Assembly (NCBI GenBank): GCA_036164085.1
Contig: JAYZJV010000011.1
Location: forward strand, 1-48,863
DNA: 48,863 nt
Source of the DNA: TMED-70 sp036164085
GTDB taxonomy: Bacteria > Chloroflexota > Dehalococcoidia > Lucifugimonadales > Lucifugimonadaceae
Direction of reading: 5' to 3'
The position numbers were made by a program, and so were the translations under genes. Positions within the stretch are counted from its first letter, which is position 1. Every line of letters begins with the position of its first letter. Positions 7,442 to 15,913 of the stretch are shown piece by piece. The notes beneath the pieces are model-generated. The model was not told the DNA's origin and did no database searches. It saw nothing but the letters and a program-made list of their open reading frames with translations.

Positions 7442-8089
7442 TTAATTCCCTACAAGAAGCATAGATCTTTCAGCAATATTTACACCTCTATCAGCTATTC
7501 TTTCAAGATTATGAGCGACCCATAATAAGTAAGTTGCTCTTTCGATTTCATGAGGTTTGTTTTTCATAAGCTGAATTAACCTTGTCCTTACATCTGAATT
7601 TAATTCATCTATGACATCATCTTGTTCTTTTATTTTATTGAATCTAGCTCTAACTTCTTTTGGGTCTTTTATTAAGAAAGTTTCAGTACTCATTCTTAAC
7701 ATTTCAACAGTATTTATGCTCATTTTAGGAATAATAACTAGATCAGTTGGTAGTGGCCTTACTCCCATCTTTATTGTGAGCACTGCTATACCTTCAGCAT
7801 AATCTCCAATTCTTTCTAATTCTTCTATTACATACATACAAGAAACTATTTCTCTTAAGTCAGATGCTAAAGGTGCTTGTCTTCGTAAAATACTCATGCA
7901 TAATTCTTCTAAATCATCACACATTTTATCTATAATATCATCTCCCTTAATAACATCTTTGGCTAATTCTATATTCTGTTCAAGTAAAGAATTTATAGAC
8001 TTTTCAATCGATGATTCTACAGTTGAAGCCATGATCTTAATTTCTCTTTCTAACCTTTCAAGCTCTTGATCAAATTCTACTCTAGCCAT
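7442..8089 (-). CDS. phoU: Phosphate transport regulator PhoU
   Basis: A 215-residue, all-helical protein with the two tandem PhoU repeats expected for the family. Each repeat carries the metal-binding E/D-rich motif: ELERIGDYAEGIA (about 90-102) and NLERIADRGVNIAE (about 193-206). PhoU couples the Pst phosphate transporter to the phosphate-sensing two-component system and restrains uptake when phosphate is plentiful. It follows pstB with a one-base overlap, which indicates translational coupling. The rest of the Pst transporter is not in this window. Confidence 0.95.
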   Translation of the reverse strand: MARVEFDQELERLEREIKIMASTVESSIEKSINSLLEQNIELAKDVIKGDDIIDKMCDDLEELCMSILRRQAPLASDLREIVSCMYVIEELERIGDYAEGIAVLTIKMGVRPLPTDLVIIPKMSINTVEMLRMSTETFLIKDPKEVRARFNKIKEQDDVIDELNSDVRTRLIQLMKNKPHEIERATYLLWVAHNLERIADRGVNIAERSMLLVGN

Positions 8090-8889
8090 TATCCTATCCT
8101 TCCTGTAACATAGTCCTCAGTTCTTTTGTCTTTTGGATTCCCAAAAACTGAATCATTTGTGCCGTACTCTATTAATTCACCTATTCTTTCTTGCCCTGCC
8201 ATCATTACAGCAGCATAGTCACAAATTCTAGTTGCTTGTTGCATGTTATGAGTTACTATTACAATTGTTACATTTCTTGATAAATCTTTAATAAGATCTT
8301 CTAATTTAGAAGTAGATACTGGGTCTAAAGCAGATGCAGGTTCATCCATTAAAATTATTTCTGGATTAACAGCTAAAGCTCTTGCTATGCATAATCTTTG
8401 TTGCTGGCCTCCAGATAACTCTAGTCCATTATCATCAAGCCTGTCTTTCACTTCATCCCATAGAGCAGCTTGTTGAAGGGATGATTCAACGATATTTTCT
8501 ATTTCATTATTTTTAAATCCATTTATTTTAGGCCCAAATGCAACATTTTCAAAAATACTTTTTGGAAATGGATTTGGCTTTTGAAAAACCATACCAATCT
8601 TAAATCTTATGTATGTAGGATCTGATTTGTCTGAGTATATAGATGTTTTATTATACTTAACATCTCCTTCGACTTTTGCGCTTGGGATCAAATCGTTCAT
8701 TCTATTAAAGCAACGTATTAGAGTGCTCTTCCCGCAGCCTGAGGGACCAATAAGAGCAACTATTTTTTTTCTTGGTATATTGAATGTTACGTCATTAACA
8801 GCTTTTGTCTTACCATAATAAACAGAAAGATTTTCAGTCATTAAAATAGTATCATTTTTGTCTATTGAATCTATAAATTCTTTTCCCAT
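8089..8889 (-). CDS. pstB: Phosphate ABC transporter ATP-binding protein
   Basis: A 266-residue ABC ATPase. The Walker A motif GPSGCGKST (about 49-57), the Q-loop in FQKPNPFP, the signature LSGGQQQR, the Walker B/D-loop LMDEPASALDP and the switch His in VTHNM are all intact. The combination VFQKPNPFP, FGPKING and RLDDNGLELSGGQQQR is specific to PstB. The protein energises high-affinity phosphate import with PstA and PstC on the inner face of the membrane. About 16 residues precede the normal start of the family; an internal ATG at 8841 is an alternative start. It forms a pstB-phoU pair without pstSCA nearby. Confidence 0.96.
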   Translation of the reverse strand: MGKEFIDSIDKNDTILMTENLSVYYGKTKAVNDVTFNIPRKKIVALIGPSGCGKSTLIRCFNRMNDLIPSAKVEGDVKYNKTSIYSDKSDPTYIRFKIGMVFQKPNPFPKSIFENVAFGPKINGFKNNEIENIVESSLQQAALWDEVKDRLDDNGLELSGGQQQRLCIARALAVNPEIILMDEPASALDPVSTSKLEDLIKDLSRNVTIVIVTHNMQQATRICDYAAVMMAGQERIGELIEYGTNDSVFGNPKDKRTEDYVTGRIG

Positions 8890-8947
8890 TTTATGAGCAA
8901 TCTGTATATGTTTATTCTTATATATTTTAACACATCATAATTTATAA

Positions 8948-8968
8948 TTGTTAATAGACTATTAACAA
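8948..8968. promoter_or_regulatory. Palindromic operator between pstB and rlmN
   Basis: TTGTTAATA-GAC-TATTAACAA is a perfect 9-bp dyad with a three-base centre, lying 10 bases before the rlmN ATG and about 60 bases upstream of pstB. Each arm contains TTAACA or its complement, and a further TTAACA is at 8927-8932. TTAACA is the core repeat of PhoP boxes in Bacillus, so phosphate control of pstB-phoU is a reasonable guess. A TATAAT at 8943-8948 facing rlmN partly overlaps the palindrome. Confidence 0.45.
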
Positions 8969-8977
8969 AATTATTCT

Positions 8978-10066
8978 ATGAAAGATATTTACAATTTAAC
9001 AAAAAAAGAAATTGCCGAAATTTTAGAAAAAAATCTTTTTCCTAAATACAGAACTAGCCAGATTTGGCGATATCTATATAAAAATGAAGTCAGTAATTTT
9101 GATGATATGAAAAATATTTCATCAGATTTAATTGAATTTTTAAAAAAAAGTTTTTTTCTTGGAAGTGTAAAAGAAATACAAAGTATAGTTTCAAAAGACA
9201 AATCAACATATAAAAGTTTGTTTTCACTTAAAGATGGGCAAAATGTTGAATCAGTGTTGATGAATTATCCATCAGATAATCATAGAAAACCAAGAAAAAC
9301 AATTTGTGTTTCTAGTCAAGTAGGTTGTGCTTTAGGGTGTACTTTTTGTGCTACAGGCCAACAAGGTTTTACTAGAAATTTATCTGTAGGAGAAATTATT
9401 TCTCAAGTTATTTATTACAAACAATTAGATAATAATGGCTTTTTTGATGAAGTTTTAGAGAAGCCTGAAAAATCATATAAAGGGATAAAAAATATAGTTT
9501 TTATGGGAATGGGAGAGCCTTTGGCAAATTACGAAAATACAATTAAGGCGATTAGAATATTAAATGATAATCAAGGAACCAACTTTGGTGCTAGAAATAT
9601 AACTGTATCAACAGTTGGCTTAGTTCCTCAAATAATAAAATTGGCTGATGAACAAATCCAGATCAATTTAGCAGTTTCAATTCATGCTCCAGATAATATA
9701 ACAAGATCTGAAACGGTTCCAATAAATAAAAGGTATCCTATTGAAATGTTAATAGATGCATGTAAAGAATATATTAGAAAAACAAATAGAAAGTTTTTTT
9801 TTGAGTATGTTTTGCTACAAGGGCAAAATGATACTATAGATCATGCAAATAAATTAGGATTGCTTTTAAAAGATTTATTATGTCATGTAAATCTTATTCC
9901 AGTGAATCCTACATATGAATCAAATTATTTGAGATCAAACAATAAAGACATTAAGCTTTTTCAAAATAAATTAATTTCATACGGTGTCCCATCAACCCTA
10001 AGAATGGAAAAAGGAATTGAAGTTAGTGCAGGATGTGGTCAACTAGCAAACTCTAATAAGTATTAA
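8978..10066 (+). CDS. rlmN: Dual-specificity rRNA/tRNA adenine C2-methyltransferase
   Basis: A 362-residue radical-SAM methyltransferase that makes 2-methyladenosine in 23S rRNA (A2503) and in some tRNAs. The CX3CX2C cluster motif is at C117, C121 and C124 in VGCALGCTFCATGQQGF. The methyl-carrying cysteine near the C-terminus is Cys353 in EVSAGCGQLA, which distinguishes a working enzyme. GMGEPL (SAM binding) and a conserved VSTVGLVP segment are also present. Length is normal for the family. Its 3' end overlaps the convergent dehydrogenase gene by four bases. Confidence 0.96.
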   Translation: MKDIYNLTKKEIAEILEKNLFPKYRTSQIWRYLYKNEVSNFDDMKNISSDLIEFLKKSFFLGSVKEIQSIVSKDKSTYKSLFSLKDGQNVESVLMNYPSDNHRKPRKTICVSSQVGCALGCTFCATGQQGFTRNLSVGEIISQVIYYKQLDNNGFFDEVLEKPEKSYKGIKNIVFMGMGEPLANYENTIKAIRILNDNQGTNFGARNITVSTVGLVPQIIKLADEQIQINLAVSIHAPDNITRSETVPINKRYPIEMLIDACKEYIRKTNRKFFFEYVLLQGQNDTIDHANKLGLLLKDLLCHVNLIPVNPTYESNYLRSNNKDIKLFQNKLISYGVPSTLRMEKGIEVSAGCGQLANSNKY

Positions 10067-12975
10067 GGTTCTATAGCATCAGCTAATACTTCAACAAGAT
10101 ACCTTGCCTTTTTATCAGAAAGATCATTTATTTGGTCATGGCAGGATATTCCTGTAACAATAATTTCCTGACTTTCTTCAGAATTATTAATACTTGGAAG
10201 TAACCTGTCTTCTGCCATTTTTTTTGACACATTATAATGTTCTTTTTCCATCCCAAAAGAACCTGCCATTCCACAACAACCTGCGTCAATAAGCTTAGCA
10301 TTATATTTTTTTGGCAAATTTAATGATCCCAAAGAATTATTAGTGCCTTTCAAAGCTCTTTCGTGGCAATGAACAAACAGAAGCAAATCTTTGTTAGAAG
10401 AATTCCATTTGATTTGTTGATTATTATCATTTTGAATTTGCATTAAAATATCTTGTATTGTGAAAGTGTTTTCAGATATTTTTTTTGCCTTGTTTTTATC
10501 TTCTGCAAGATCAGGGAATTCATCTTGAATAGAAGAGATGCAACTGGCTTCTACTCCAACTATCTTTATCCCTTTTTTGACATATTCGTACAAAAGGTTT
10601 GTATTGTAATCAACATTTTTTTTAGCATCATCAAGAAGGCCTTTAGAAATCATAGTTCGTCCACAACATTTTCTATCCGTAATCTCTACTTCGTATCCTG
10701 CTGCTTCTAAAATTTTTACAGCTGACTTACCAACTTCAGGGTGTATATAATTTATATGTGTATCGTGAAAAAATAATATTTTTCCTCTAGAATTTGAGCT
10801 ATTAGAAATTCTTTTTTTGAACCAAGATTCAAAAGTATAGCTGCTTATTGTTGGCATATGTCTATTTTTATGAATTCCAACAATTTTTTCGGTTAAAATT
10901 TTTATAAATGGGAGTTTATTGGCAATGTTAAAAATATAAGCCTGAGGACCTGCAATAAACTTGTACAAAATAGGAACGCTTCCTATTAGTTTTGATCTGA
11001 ATGGGATTTTATGCTTTTTATAATAATTGTGCAAAAATTCATATTTTATTTTTGCCATATCAACATTTGCAGGGCATTCTGATTTACATGATTTACATTC
11101 AATGCACAAATCTAACACTTTCAACATTTTCTTACTAGTCAATATGTCTTCTTTTAGTGCACCTGATAAAACTCCCCTTAGAGCATTAGCCCTTCCTCTA
11201 GTAGAATGTACTTCTTCTCTTGTAGCCATATATGAAGGACACATAGCCCCAGCGTTTAATTTTCTGCAAGCACCAACTCCAATACATTTTTCTACGGCTC
11301 CTTCAAAACCACCTTCTTCAGTAAAATCTAAAATTGTATCTATTGATTTTAATTTGTATGTTGTTCCATATCTTAGATTGTCTCCCATTTTAGGGGTGTC
11401 AAAGATTTTCCCTGGGTTCATTATTGAATCTGGATCGAAGGCTCCTTTTAATTCTCTAAAAGAGTTGATTATTTTAGGTCCATACATCTTTTCAGACCAA
11501 ACTCCCCTTACAATACCATCTCCATGTTCTCCACTAAGAGAGCCATCAAACTCCTTGACTAAATCTGAGATTTCAGATGAAATCTTGATCATTCTATCTA
11601 TACCTTCTTGAGCTTTAAGATTGATAGTTGGTCTTATGTGAAGACAACCTTCTGCTGCATGCCCATAATAACCTGCTTCAGTTCCATTACTCCGCACTAT
11701 TTCATCAAATCTTTTTACATATTCGGGTAATTTTTCTGGAGAAACAGCTGTATCTTCTACAAATGGTATTGGTTTTTCATCACCTGGAATATTCATCATT
11801 AGACCTAAACCGGCCTGCCTCATTGCCCATACTTGAGAAATTTTTGAAGAATCAAAGAGCGTTGTTATGGCGTAAGACAGATTTAATCTTTTCATTTTTT
11901 CTGAAAGTTTTTGTATTTTACTTTTTACTTCGTTTTCTGATGTTCCATTCATCTCAACTACTAAAATATCAGTAGGTTCTCCTTGTAAGAAATCCAAATT
12001 TCTAGCGAAACCTAATGATTGTTTTGCTTGTGTAATAATCATTTTTCCAATATGCTCTACTGCTGCAGGTCCTTCTTCAAGAGTAGCTACAGTAGCTTCC
12101 ATTGACTCAATTAAATCTGTAAAGTGAAGAATTGCTAAGCCTACGTATTTTGGGAGAGGTTCAAGATTTAATTTTGCTTTTGTCACAGCAGCTAATGTTC
12201 CTTCAGATCCAACCATAATGTTTACGAGATTTAATTTGTTAGAATTTGGATGTACTAGATCGAGGTTGTAACCTCCTACTCTTCTATTTACTTTTGAATA
12301 TTTATTATTTATTTCATCGTAATATTTAGAGGATAAACTCATTACATCTCTATAAATCTTGCCTTCTAGATTATTTAGAGAGATTTTATCTTCTAGAACT
12401 TTTCCTGATATTTCTTCAAAATATGCTTTTGAACTATCAGATAAAATAACCTCCATTTCTTTAACTTGGTCAACTGTTTTACCATAAATAACCGAGTGTG
12501 CTCCACAAGAATTATTTCCCATAGCTCCTCCAATATTAGCTCTAGATTTTGTTGAAGGATCTGGAGTGAAATGTAGATTTGTATAATTTAATTTTTCATT
12601 TAAATTATCTATAGTTATTCCTGGTTCAGTGATGACATATTTTTCTTCTGGATTTATTTCTAATACCTTATTCATATACTTAGAAAAATCCATTACAATT
12701 GCTGAATTTACTGTTTGCCCAGATAGACTTGTGCCACCTCCTCTAGGGAGTACTGCAGTATTATTTTTATTACAAATTTCAATGATTGCCGAAACATCAT
12801 CAGGATTTTTTGGAAGAGTTACTCCAATTGGAGTCATGCTATAAATAGAACCGTCAGTTGAATACATTTGTTTGTATACATCATCAAAATTGACTTCGCC
12901 TTGGATATTACTTTTCAGTTCATGCTCTAAATAAGAATAAATATCATCCGAAGCTTTTTTTCTTGCTAGAGTCAT
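10063..12975 (-). CDS. Fused FAD-linked oxidase and Fe-S/CCG-domain dehydrogenase (GlcD-GlpC type, YdiJ-like)
   Basis: A 970-residue two-part enzyme. The N-terminal half is a PCMH-type FAD-binding domain (PRGGGTSLSGQ near 78-88; GGAMGNNSCG) plus the FAD-oxidase C domain with GEHGDG. The C-terminal half holds a cysteine cluster (CIGVGAC...CPS, about 561), a ferredoxin-like CIECKSCKSECP (about 622) and two CCG domains (CCGRTM about 768, CCGMAGSFG about 900). This architecture fits D-2-hydroxyacid dehydrogenases that pass electrons to the quinone pool; E. coli YdiJ (D-2-hydroxyglutarate) is the closest arrangement I know. D-lactate or glycolate are alternative substrates. No membrane helices are evident, so it is probably membrane-associated. 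It starts four bases after greA ends on the same strand and may be co-transcribed with it. Confidence 0.9.
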   Translation of the reverse strand: MTLARKKASDDIYSYLEHELKSNIQGEVNFDDVYKQMYSTDGSIYSMTPIGVTLPKNPDDVSAIIEICNKNNTAVLPRGGGTSLSGQTVNSAIVMDFSKYMNKVLEINPEEKYVITEPGITIDNLNEKLNYTNLHFTPDPSTKSRANIGGAMGNNSCGAHSVIYGKTVDQVKEMEVILSDSSKAYFEEISGKVLEDKISLNNLEGKIYRDVMSLSSKYYDEINNKYSKVNRRVGGYNLDLVHPNSNKLNLVNIMVGSEGTLAAVTKAKLNLEPLPKYVGLAILHFTDLIESMEATVATLEEGPAAVEHIGKMIITQAKQSLGFARNLDFLQGEPTDILVVEMNGTSENEVKSKIQKLSEKMKRLNLSYAITTLFDSSKISQVWAMRQAGLGLMMNIPGDEKPIPFVEDTAVSPEKLPEYVKRFDEIVRSNGTEAGYYGHAAEGCLHIRPTINLKAQEGIDRMIKISSEISDLVKEFDGSLSGEHGDGIVRGVWSEKMYGPKIINSFRELKGAFDPDSIMNPGKIFDTPKMGDNLRYGTTYKLKSIDTILDFTEEGGFEGAVEKCIGVGACRKLNAGAMCPSYMATREEVHSTRGRANALRGVLSGALKEDILTSKKMLKVLDLCIECKSCKSECPANVDMAKIKYEFLHNYYKKHKIPFRSKLIGSVPILYKFIAGPQAYIFNIANKLPFIKILTEKIVGIHKNRHMPTISSYTFESWFKKRISNSSNSRGKILFFHDTHINYIHPEVGKSAVKILEAAGYEVEITDRKCCGRTMISKGLLDDAKKNVDYNTNLLYEYVKKGIKIVGVEASCISSIQDEFPDLAEDKNKAKKISENTFTIQDILMQIQNDNNQQIKWNSSNKDLLLFVHCHERALKGTNNSLGSLNLPKKYNAKLIDAGCCGMAGSFGMEKEHYNVSKKMAEDRLLPSINNSEESQEIIVTGISCHDQINDLSDKKARYLVEVLADAIEP

Positions 12976-12979
12976 AGAT

Positions 12980-13840
12980 TTATTTTATTTCATCTATTGT
13001 ATATACCTGTTCCCCAGCAGGAGTTGAAACAGTTACTTCGTCGCCCTGTCTTCTACCAAGTATTGCTGCGCCTACAGGAGAGACACTTGATATCTTTCCT
13101 ACTAAAGGATTAGCTTCATTGGCTTCAACGAGTTGATATTCTTGGTTATTGTTATTTTGGTGATTTTTCACTGTAACTTTTGAACCTATTACGATTTGAT
13201 CTCCTTGAGAACTACTATCAATAATATTTGCTACTTTAAGAATTGCTTCTATTTCATAAATTTTAGAGTTAACCATTTCAATTTTTTCTCTTGCAGCATC
13301 TAATGGAGCGTTTTCTCTTATATCTCCATCAGCTGCAGCTTTTCTTACTTCATCTGCTAGCTTAGGCATTTCAGTTTTAAAATCTTTTAATTGTTTTTCG
13401 TAATCTTTGTATCCAGCTTCGGTTAAATTTATTTGTTCTCCTTTAGATTCTTCTAATTTTTTCGTTATTTTTCCTACATTAGATTTTTTCATTCTTAAAT
13501 GAGATGCAAGATTTCCACTTGATAAATTATGGATCTTTAGAAAAGTTAGGAATTTTTTTATATAAGCAACTTTTTGTGGAGCTGATTCTGTGCTGGTTCT
13601 TTTAGCAAATTCATCTGAGTAGTACCCAATTTCAGAAGGAGTGATTGTTTTTATCTCTCTTTCTGGCCCAATCCAACGTACTAATCTACCGATTTCTTGT
13701 TGAGCTGTGTTATTTAATTTCCTTGGGGAGTTTTGGACGTAGTATTGGAATGCGGCGCTAATATCTGCTAACTCTAATTCTACGATGTCTTCTTTTTCCT
13801 TCACTTCGGAAGTAGTTTTTTTAGTCAATTTAGCCCCCAC
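12980..13840 (-). CDS. greA: Transcript cleavage factor GreA with an N-terminal SAM-like DNA-binding domain
   Basis: A 286-residue protein whose C-terminal 150 residues are GreA: coiled coil about 137-210 with the catalytic tip GDIREN (acidic D173 and E176), then the GreA C-domain with VSPVGAAILGRRQGDEV. GreA relieves backtracked RNA polymerase by stimulating RNA cleavage. Standard GreA is about 158 residues. The additional 130 residues include a four-helix region (about 27-115, with YYVQNSPRKLNNTAQQEIG and YIKKFLTFL) resembling the SAM-like core-binding domain of tyrosine recombinases. The start is GTG; no strong ribosome binding site precedes it. TTG at 13825 and later codons are alternatives, but the helical region strongly suggests that the extension is translated. 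It is divergent from rpmH. Confidence 0.9.
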   Translation of the reverse strand: MGAKLTKKTTSEVKEKEDIVELELADISAAFQYYVQNSPRKLNNTAQQEIGRLVRWIGPEREIKTITPSEIGYYSDEFAKRTSTESAPQKVAYIKKFLTFLKIHNLSSGNLASHLRMKKSNVGKITKKLEESKGEQINLTEAGYKDYEKQLKDFKTEMPKLADEVRKAAADGDIRENAPLDAAREKIEMVNSKIYEIEAILKVANIIDSSSQGDQIVIGSKVTVKNHQNNNNQEYQLVEANEANPLVGKISSVSPVGAAILGRRQGDEVTVSTPAGEQVYTIDEIK

Positions 13841-14010
13841 AGATAAATTTCGTATAATTCTATTTTAAATCAATTTTTTGTTAAATGTGTTCTATAAAGT
13901 GATCTTTTTGTAAAGAAACAATTCATTTTGTGATTTTTTTTGATAATATTTAAATAACTAAATAACAGTAAAAATAAAAAAGAAATTATTCAGAGAAAAC
14001 TTTATATCAA

Positions 14011-14148
14011 ATGCCAAAAAGAACCTACCAACCCAAAAATAAAAGAAGATCAAGAGTTCATGGCTTTAAAACTAGAATGAGAACTCCTAGTGGAAGAAGA
14101 GTTTTGGCAAGAAGAAGAAGTAAGGGTCGTGAAAGACTAACTGTATAA
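14011..14148 (+). CDS. rpmH: 50S ribosomal protein L34
   Basis: A 45-residue, very basic protein with the full L34 pattern: MPKRTYQP start, RVHGFKTRM in the middle and RRVLARRRSKGR before the end. It binds 23S rRNA near the exit tunnel. It heads the conserved rpmH-rnpA-yidD-yidC-jag cluster, eight bases before rnpA. In many bacteria dnaA and the replication origin lie next to rpmH, but neither is present here. Confidence 0.97.
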   Translation: MPKRTYQPKNKRRSRVHGFKTRMRTPSGRRVLARRRSKGRERLTV

Positions 14149-14156
14149 ATTACATT

Positions 14157-14486
14157 TTGGAAATAAAAAGTTTAAATAAAAGATCGGATTTTTCTAAATT
14201 AAGAAGATTAGGAAAAAAAAATAATTATAATTTTGTAACTTTAACTACTTTGAAATCCAAAATTAATGATTTTAGAATTGGGTTTCAAATAAGTACTAAA
14301 ACTGGAAATGCAGTTTTTAGAAATAAATTAAGAAGACAGATCAAGCAAATCTTTTACGAAATTTTTGAAAAACACAAAAAAGACCCTTCAAAAAAAGGGT
14401 TATGGGTTTTAGTGAATATAGACCCAAATATTGAAAAATTAGATTTCTCTGAATGTAAATCTTTTTTAGAAAAAATTGATTTATAG
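14157..14486 (+). CDS. rnpA: Ribonuclease P protein component
   Basis: A 109-residue basic protein that supports the RNase P RNA in tRNA 5' processing. The N-terminus NKRSDFSKLRRLGKK and the RNA-binding signature NAVFRNKLRRQIKQ (about 50-63) identify it. The start is TTG at 14157, eight bases after rpmH; an adjacent ATT is the only other candidate. The protein is slightly short at its C-terminus but complete. Its position between rpmH and yidD is the normal one. Confidence 0.93.
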   Translation: MEIKSLNKRSDFSKLRRLGKKNNYNFVTLTTLKSKINDFRIGFQISTKTGNAVFRNKLRRQIKQIFYEIFEKHKKDPSKKGLWVLVNIDPNIEKLDFSECKSFLEKIDL

Positions 14487-14494
14487 GAAAAAAA

Positions 14495-15904
14495 ATGAAA
14501 AATTATTCAGCAAATAATTGGCTGAAAAATTTATTGATTCATATTCTGAATTTATATAAAGGAGCTATTTCTCCATATTTAAATAGCCAGTGTTCGTTCG
14601 CTGTAACTTGCTCTGATTACTCTAAGTTATCTATAACGGAAAAAGGAGTTTTTATAGGTCTTGTTTTGACTTTTAATAGGCTTGTTTATTGTACTATTTA
14701 TCCACTAATATCCTATCTTAAAAGATTTAAGTTGAGATTTATATATACTTTTTATCCTTTACTCCTAATTTTATTTGTCTCATGTATGAGTTTTTCCTAT
14801 GAAGGTGGATGGTCTGATATTGTCTATTTCGAAGAAGACGACTCTTTCTTTGTTACTACCAGTAAAGGGAAATTGCATAAATTCCAAATCAAAGATGGTA
14901 TTCCTAGTACTCAATGGAGCTATCCTGAAGATTCTAAAAACACATCATATTCAGATCCTATTTTTTATAATAATTCTGTCATTAGTTCAAATTTTAATTG
15001 TCGAGGGAAGTCATGTGAAGGAGAGATATTTCAACTAAATATTAATACAGGCCAATTGGAATGGAATATAAATACTTTATCAAAAATAAGTTCTAAGATG
15101 GCAATCAGTGAGAACATTCTTGCCTATTCAACATTAAAAAAACAAACAGAAGTATCTAATGATAAAAAGGCAGAAATTCACTTTATTTCATTAGTAGATC
15201 AAGGATATGAAATTTTAGGAAAAATTATTCTTGAAGGAGAAATTTGGACTGGAGTAAATTTATATGAAGATAAATTTGTAGTATCTACGCTTGATGGATG
15301 GGTTTATGTTTTAGACGCTAATTTAAATAAAACAAAAGAGATTAGTTTAGAAACTTTAACCATCGATTCGAAAAAATTTCCATATTCAATCAATTCTCCT
15401 ATAACTTTTCATGATGAAAAACTTTACTTCTCTGATGTATCTGGGAAATTTTATTCAGTAAATAGTAATGATTTAAACGATTCTTCTATCGCTGAAATTG
15501 ATAATTGGATGGTTTCTTCTCCTATATTTCATGAGAATAATATATATGTGTTTACTGTAAATGGAGATCTTTTTGTTTTAGATTCTAAAACACTAAAGGT
15601 AATAAATAAATTTAGTACAGAAAAAATAATTGTTGGAGACCCGAAATTGATTTCCTATGATACCAATGAGTATATTTTAGTTCCAACTGAAAAAAAAGGT
15701 ATTGAAGTTTTGAGTAATCAAAAAATTGATTTTGCAGATAGTCAAGGGAGTTACCCAACAGATAAAAAAATATACAGTTCTCCACTTGTACATAAAGAGA
15801 ATTTATTAGTTCATTCGCAAAAAGGAGAAATACTCTTTTTTAGATTGAAATCTAGAGATTTGTTTTATTGCTTAGATTTAAATGAAGGAAAAATTTGTGA
15901 TTAG
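14495..15904 (+). CDS. yidD: YidD fused to a lipoprotein-type beta-propeller
   Basis: A single 469-residue frame. Residues 1-75 are YidD: LYKGAISPYL, the cysteine motif C33-x5-C39 in CSFAVTCSDYS, and a Cys66-Tyr-Pro end. YidD assists membrane protein insertion together with YidC. Residues about 76-97 then form a basic, hydrophobic segment ending FVSC (Cys97), which reads like a lipoprotein signal. From about 104 to the end there are repeated beta strands of PQQ/BamB propeller type (GKLHKFQIKDG, GWVYVLDANLN, GDLFVLDSKTLK, KGEILFFRLK). YidD is normally a separate protein of 70-100 residues. No stop codon or frameshift separates the parts. An internal TTG at 14732 could start the propeller independently; I see no clear ribosome binding site for it. 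Expression as one protein is therefore an inference. Confidence 0.82.
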   Translation: MKNYSANNWLKNLLIHILNLYKGAISPYLNSQCSFAVTCSDYSKLSITEKGVFIGLVLTFNRLVYCTIYPLISYLKRFKLRFIYTFYPLLLILFVSCMSFSYEGGWSDIVYFEEDDSFFVTTSKGKLHKFQIKDGIPSTQWSYPEDSKNTSYSDPIFYNNSVISSNFNCRGKSCEGEIFQLNINTGQLEWNINTLSKISSKMAISENILAYSTLKKQTEVSNDKKAEIHFISLVDQGYEILGKIILEGEIWTGVNLYEDKFVVSTLDGWVYVLDANLNKTKEISLETLTIDSKKFPYSINSPITFHDEKLYFSDVSGKFYSVNSNDLNDSSIAEIDNWMVSSPIFHENNIYVFTVNGDLFVLDSKTLKVINKFSTEKIIVGDPKLISYDTNEYILVPTEKKGIEVLSNQKIDFADSQGSYPTDKKIYSSPLVHKENLLVHSQKGEILFFRLKSRDLFYCLDLNEGKICD

Positions 15905-15913
15905 ATATATACA

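Noticed and set aside
11027..11611. 194-codon plus-strand open frame
   Set aside because: It lies wholly opposite the FAD/Fe-S dehydrogenase and mirrors its codon pattern; the composition is not that of a real protein.
13841..14010. Possible replication origin next to rpmH
   Set aside because: No DnaA boxes (TTATNCACA or close variants) and no dnaA or dnaN in the window. The gap holds only the divergent greA and rpmH upstream regions.
14495..15904. Frameshift or missing stop between yidD and the propeller as an assembly error
   Set aside because: The frame is continuous with normal codon use on both sides of the join. An error cannot be excluded without reads, so the fusion is reported as seen.
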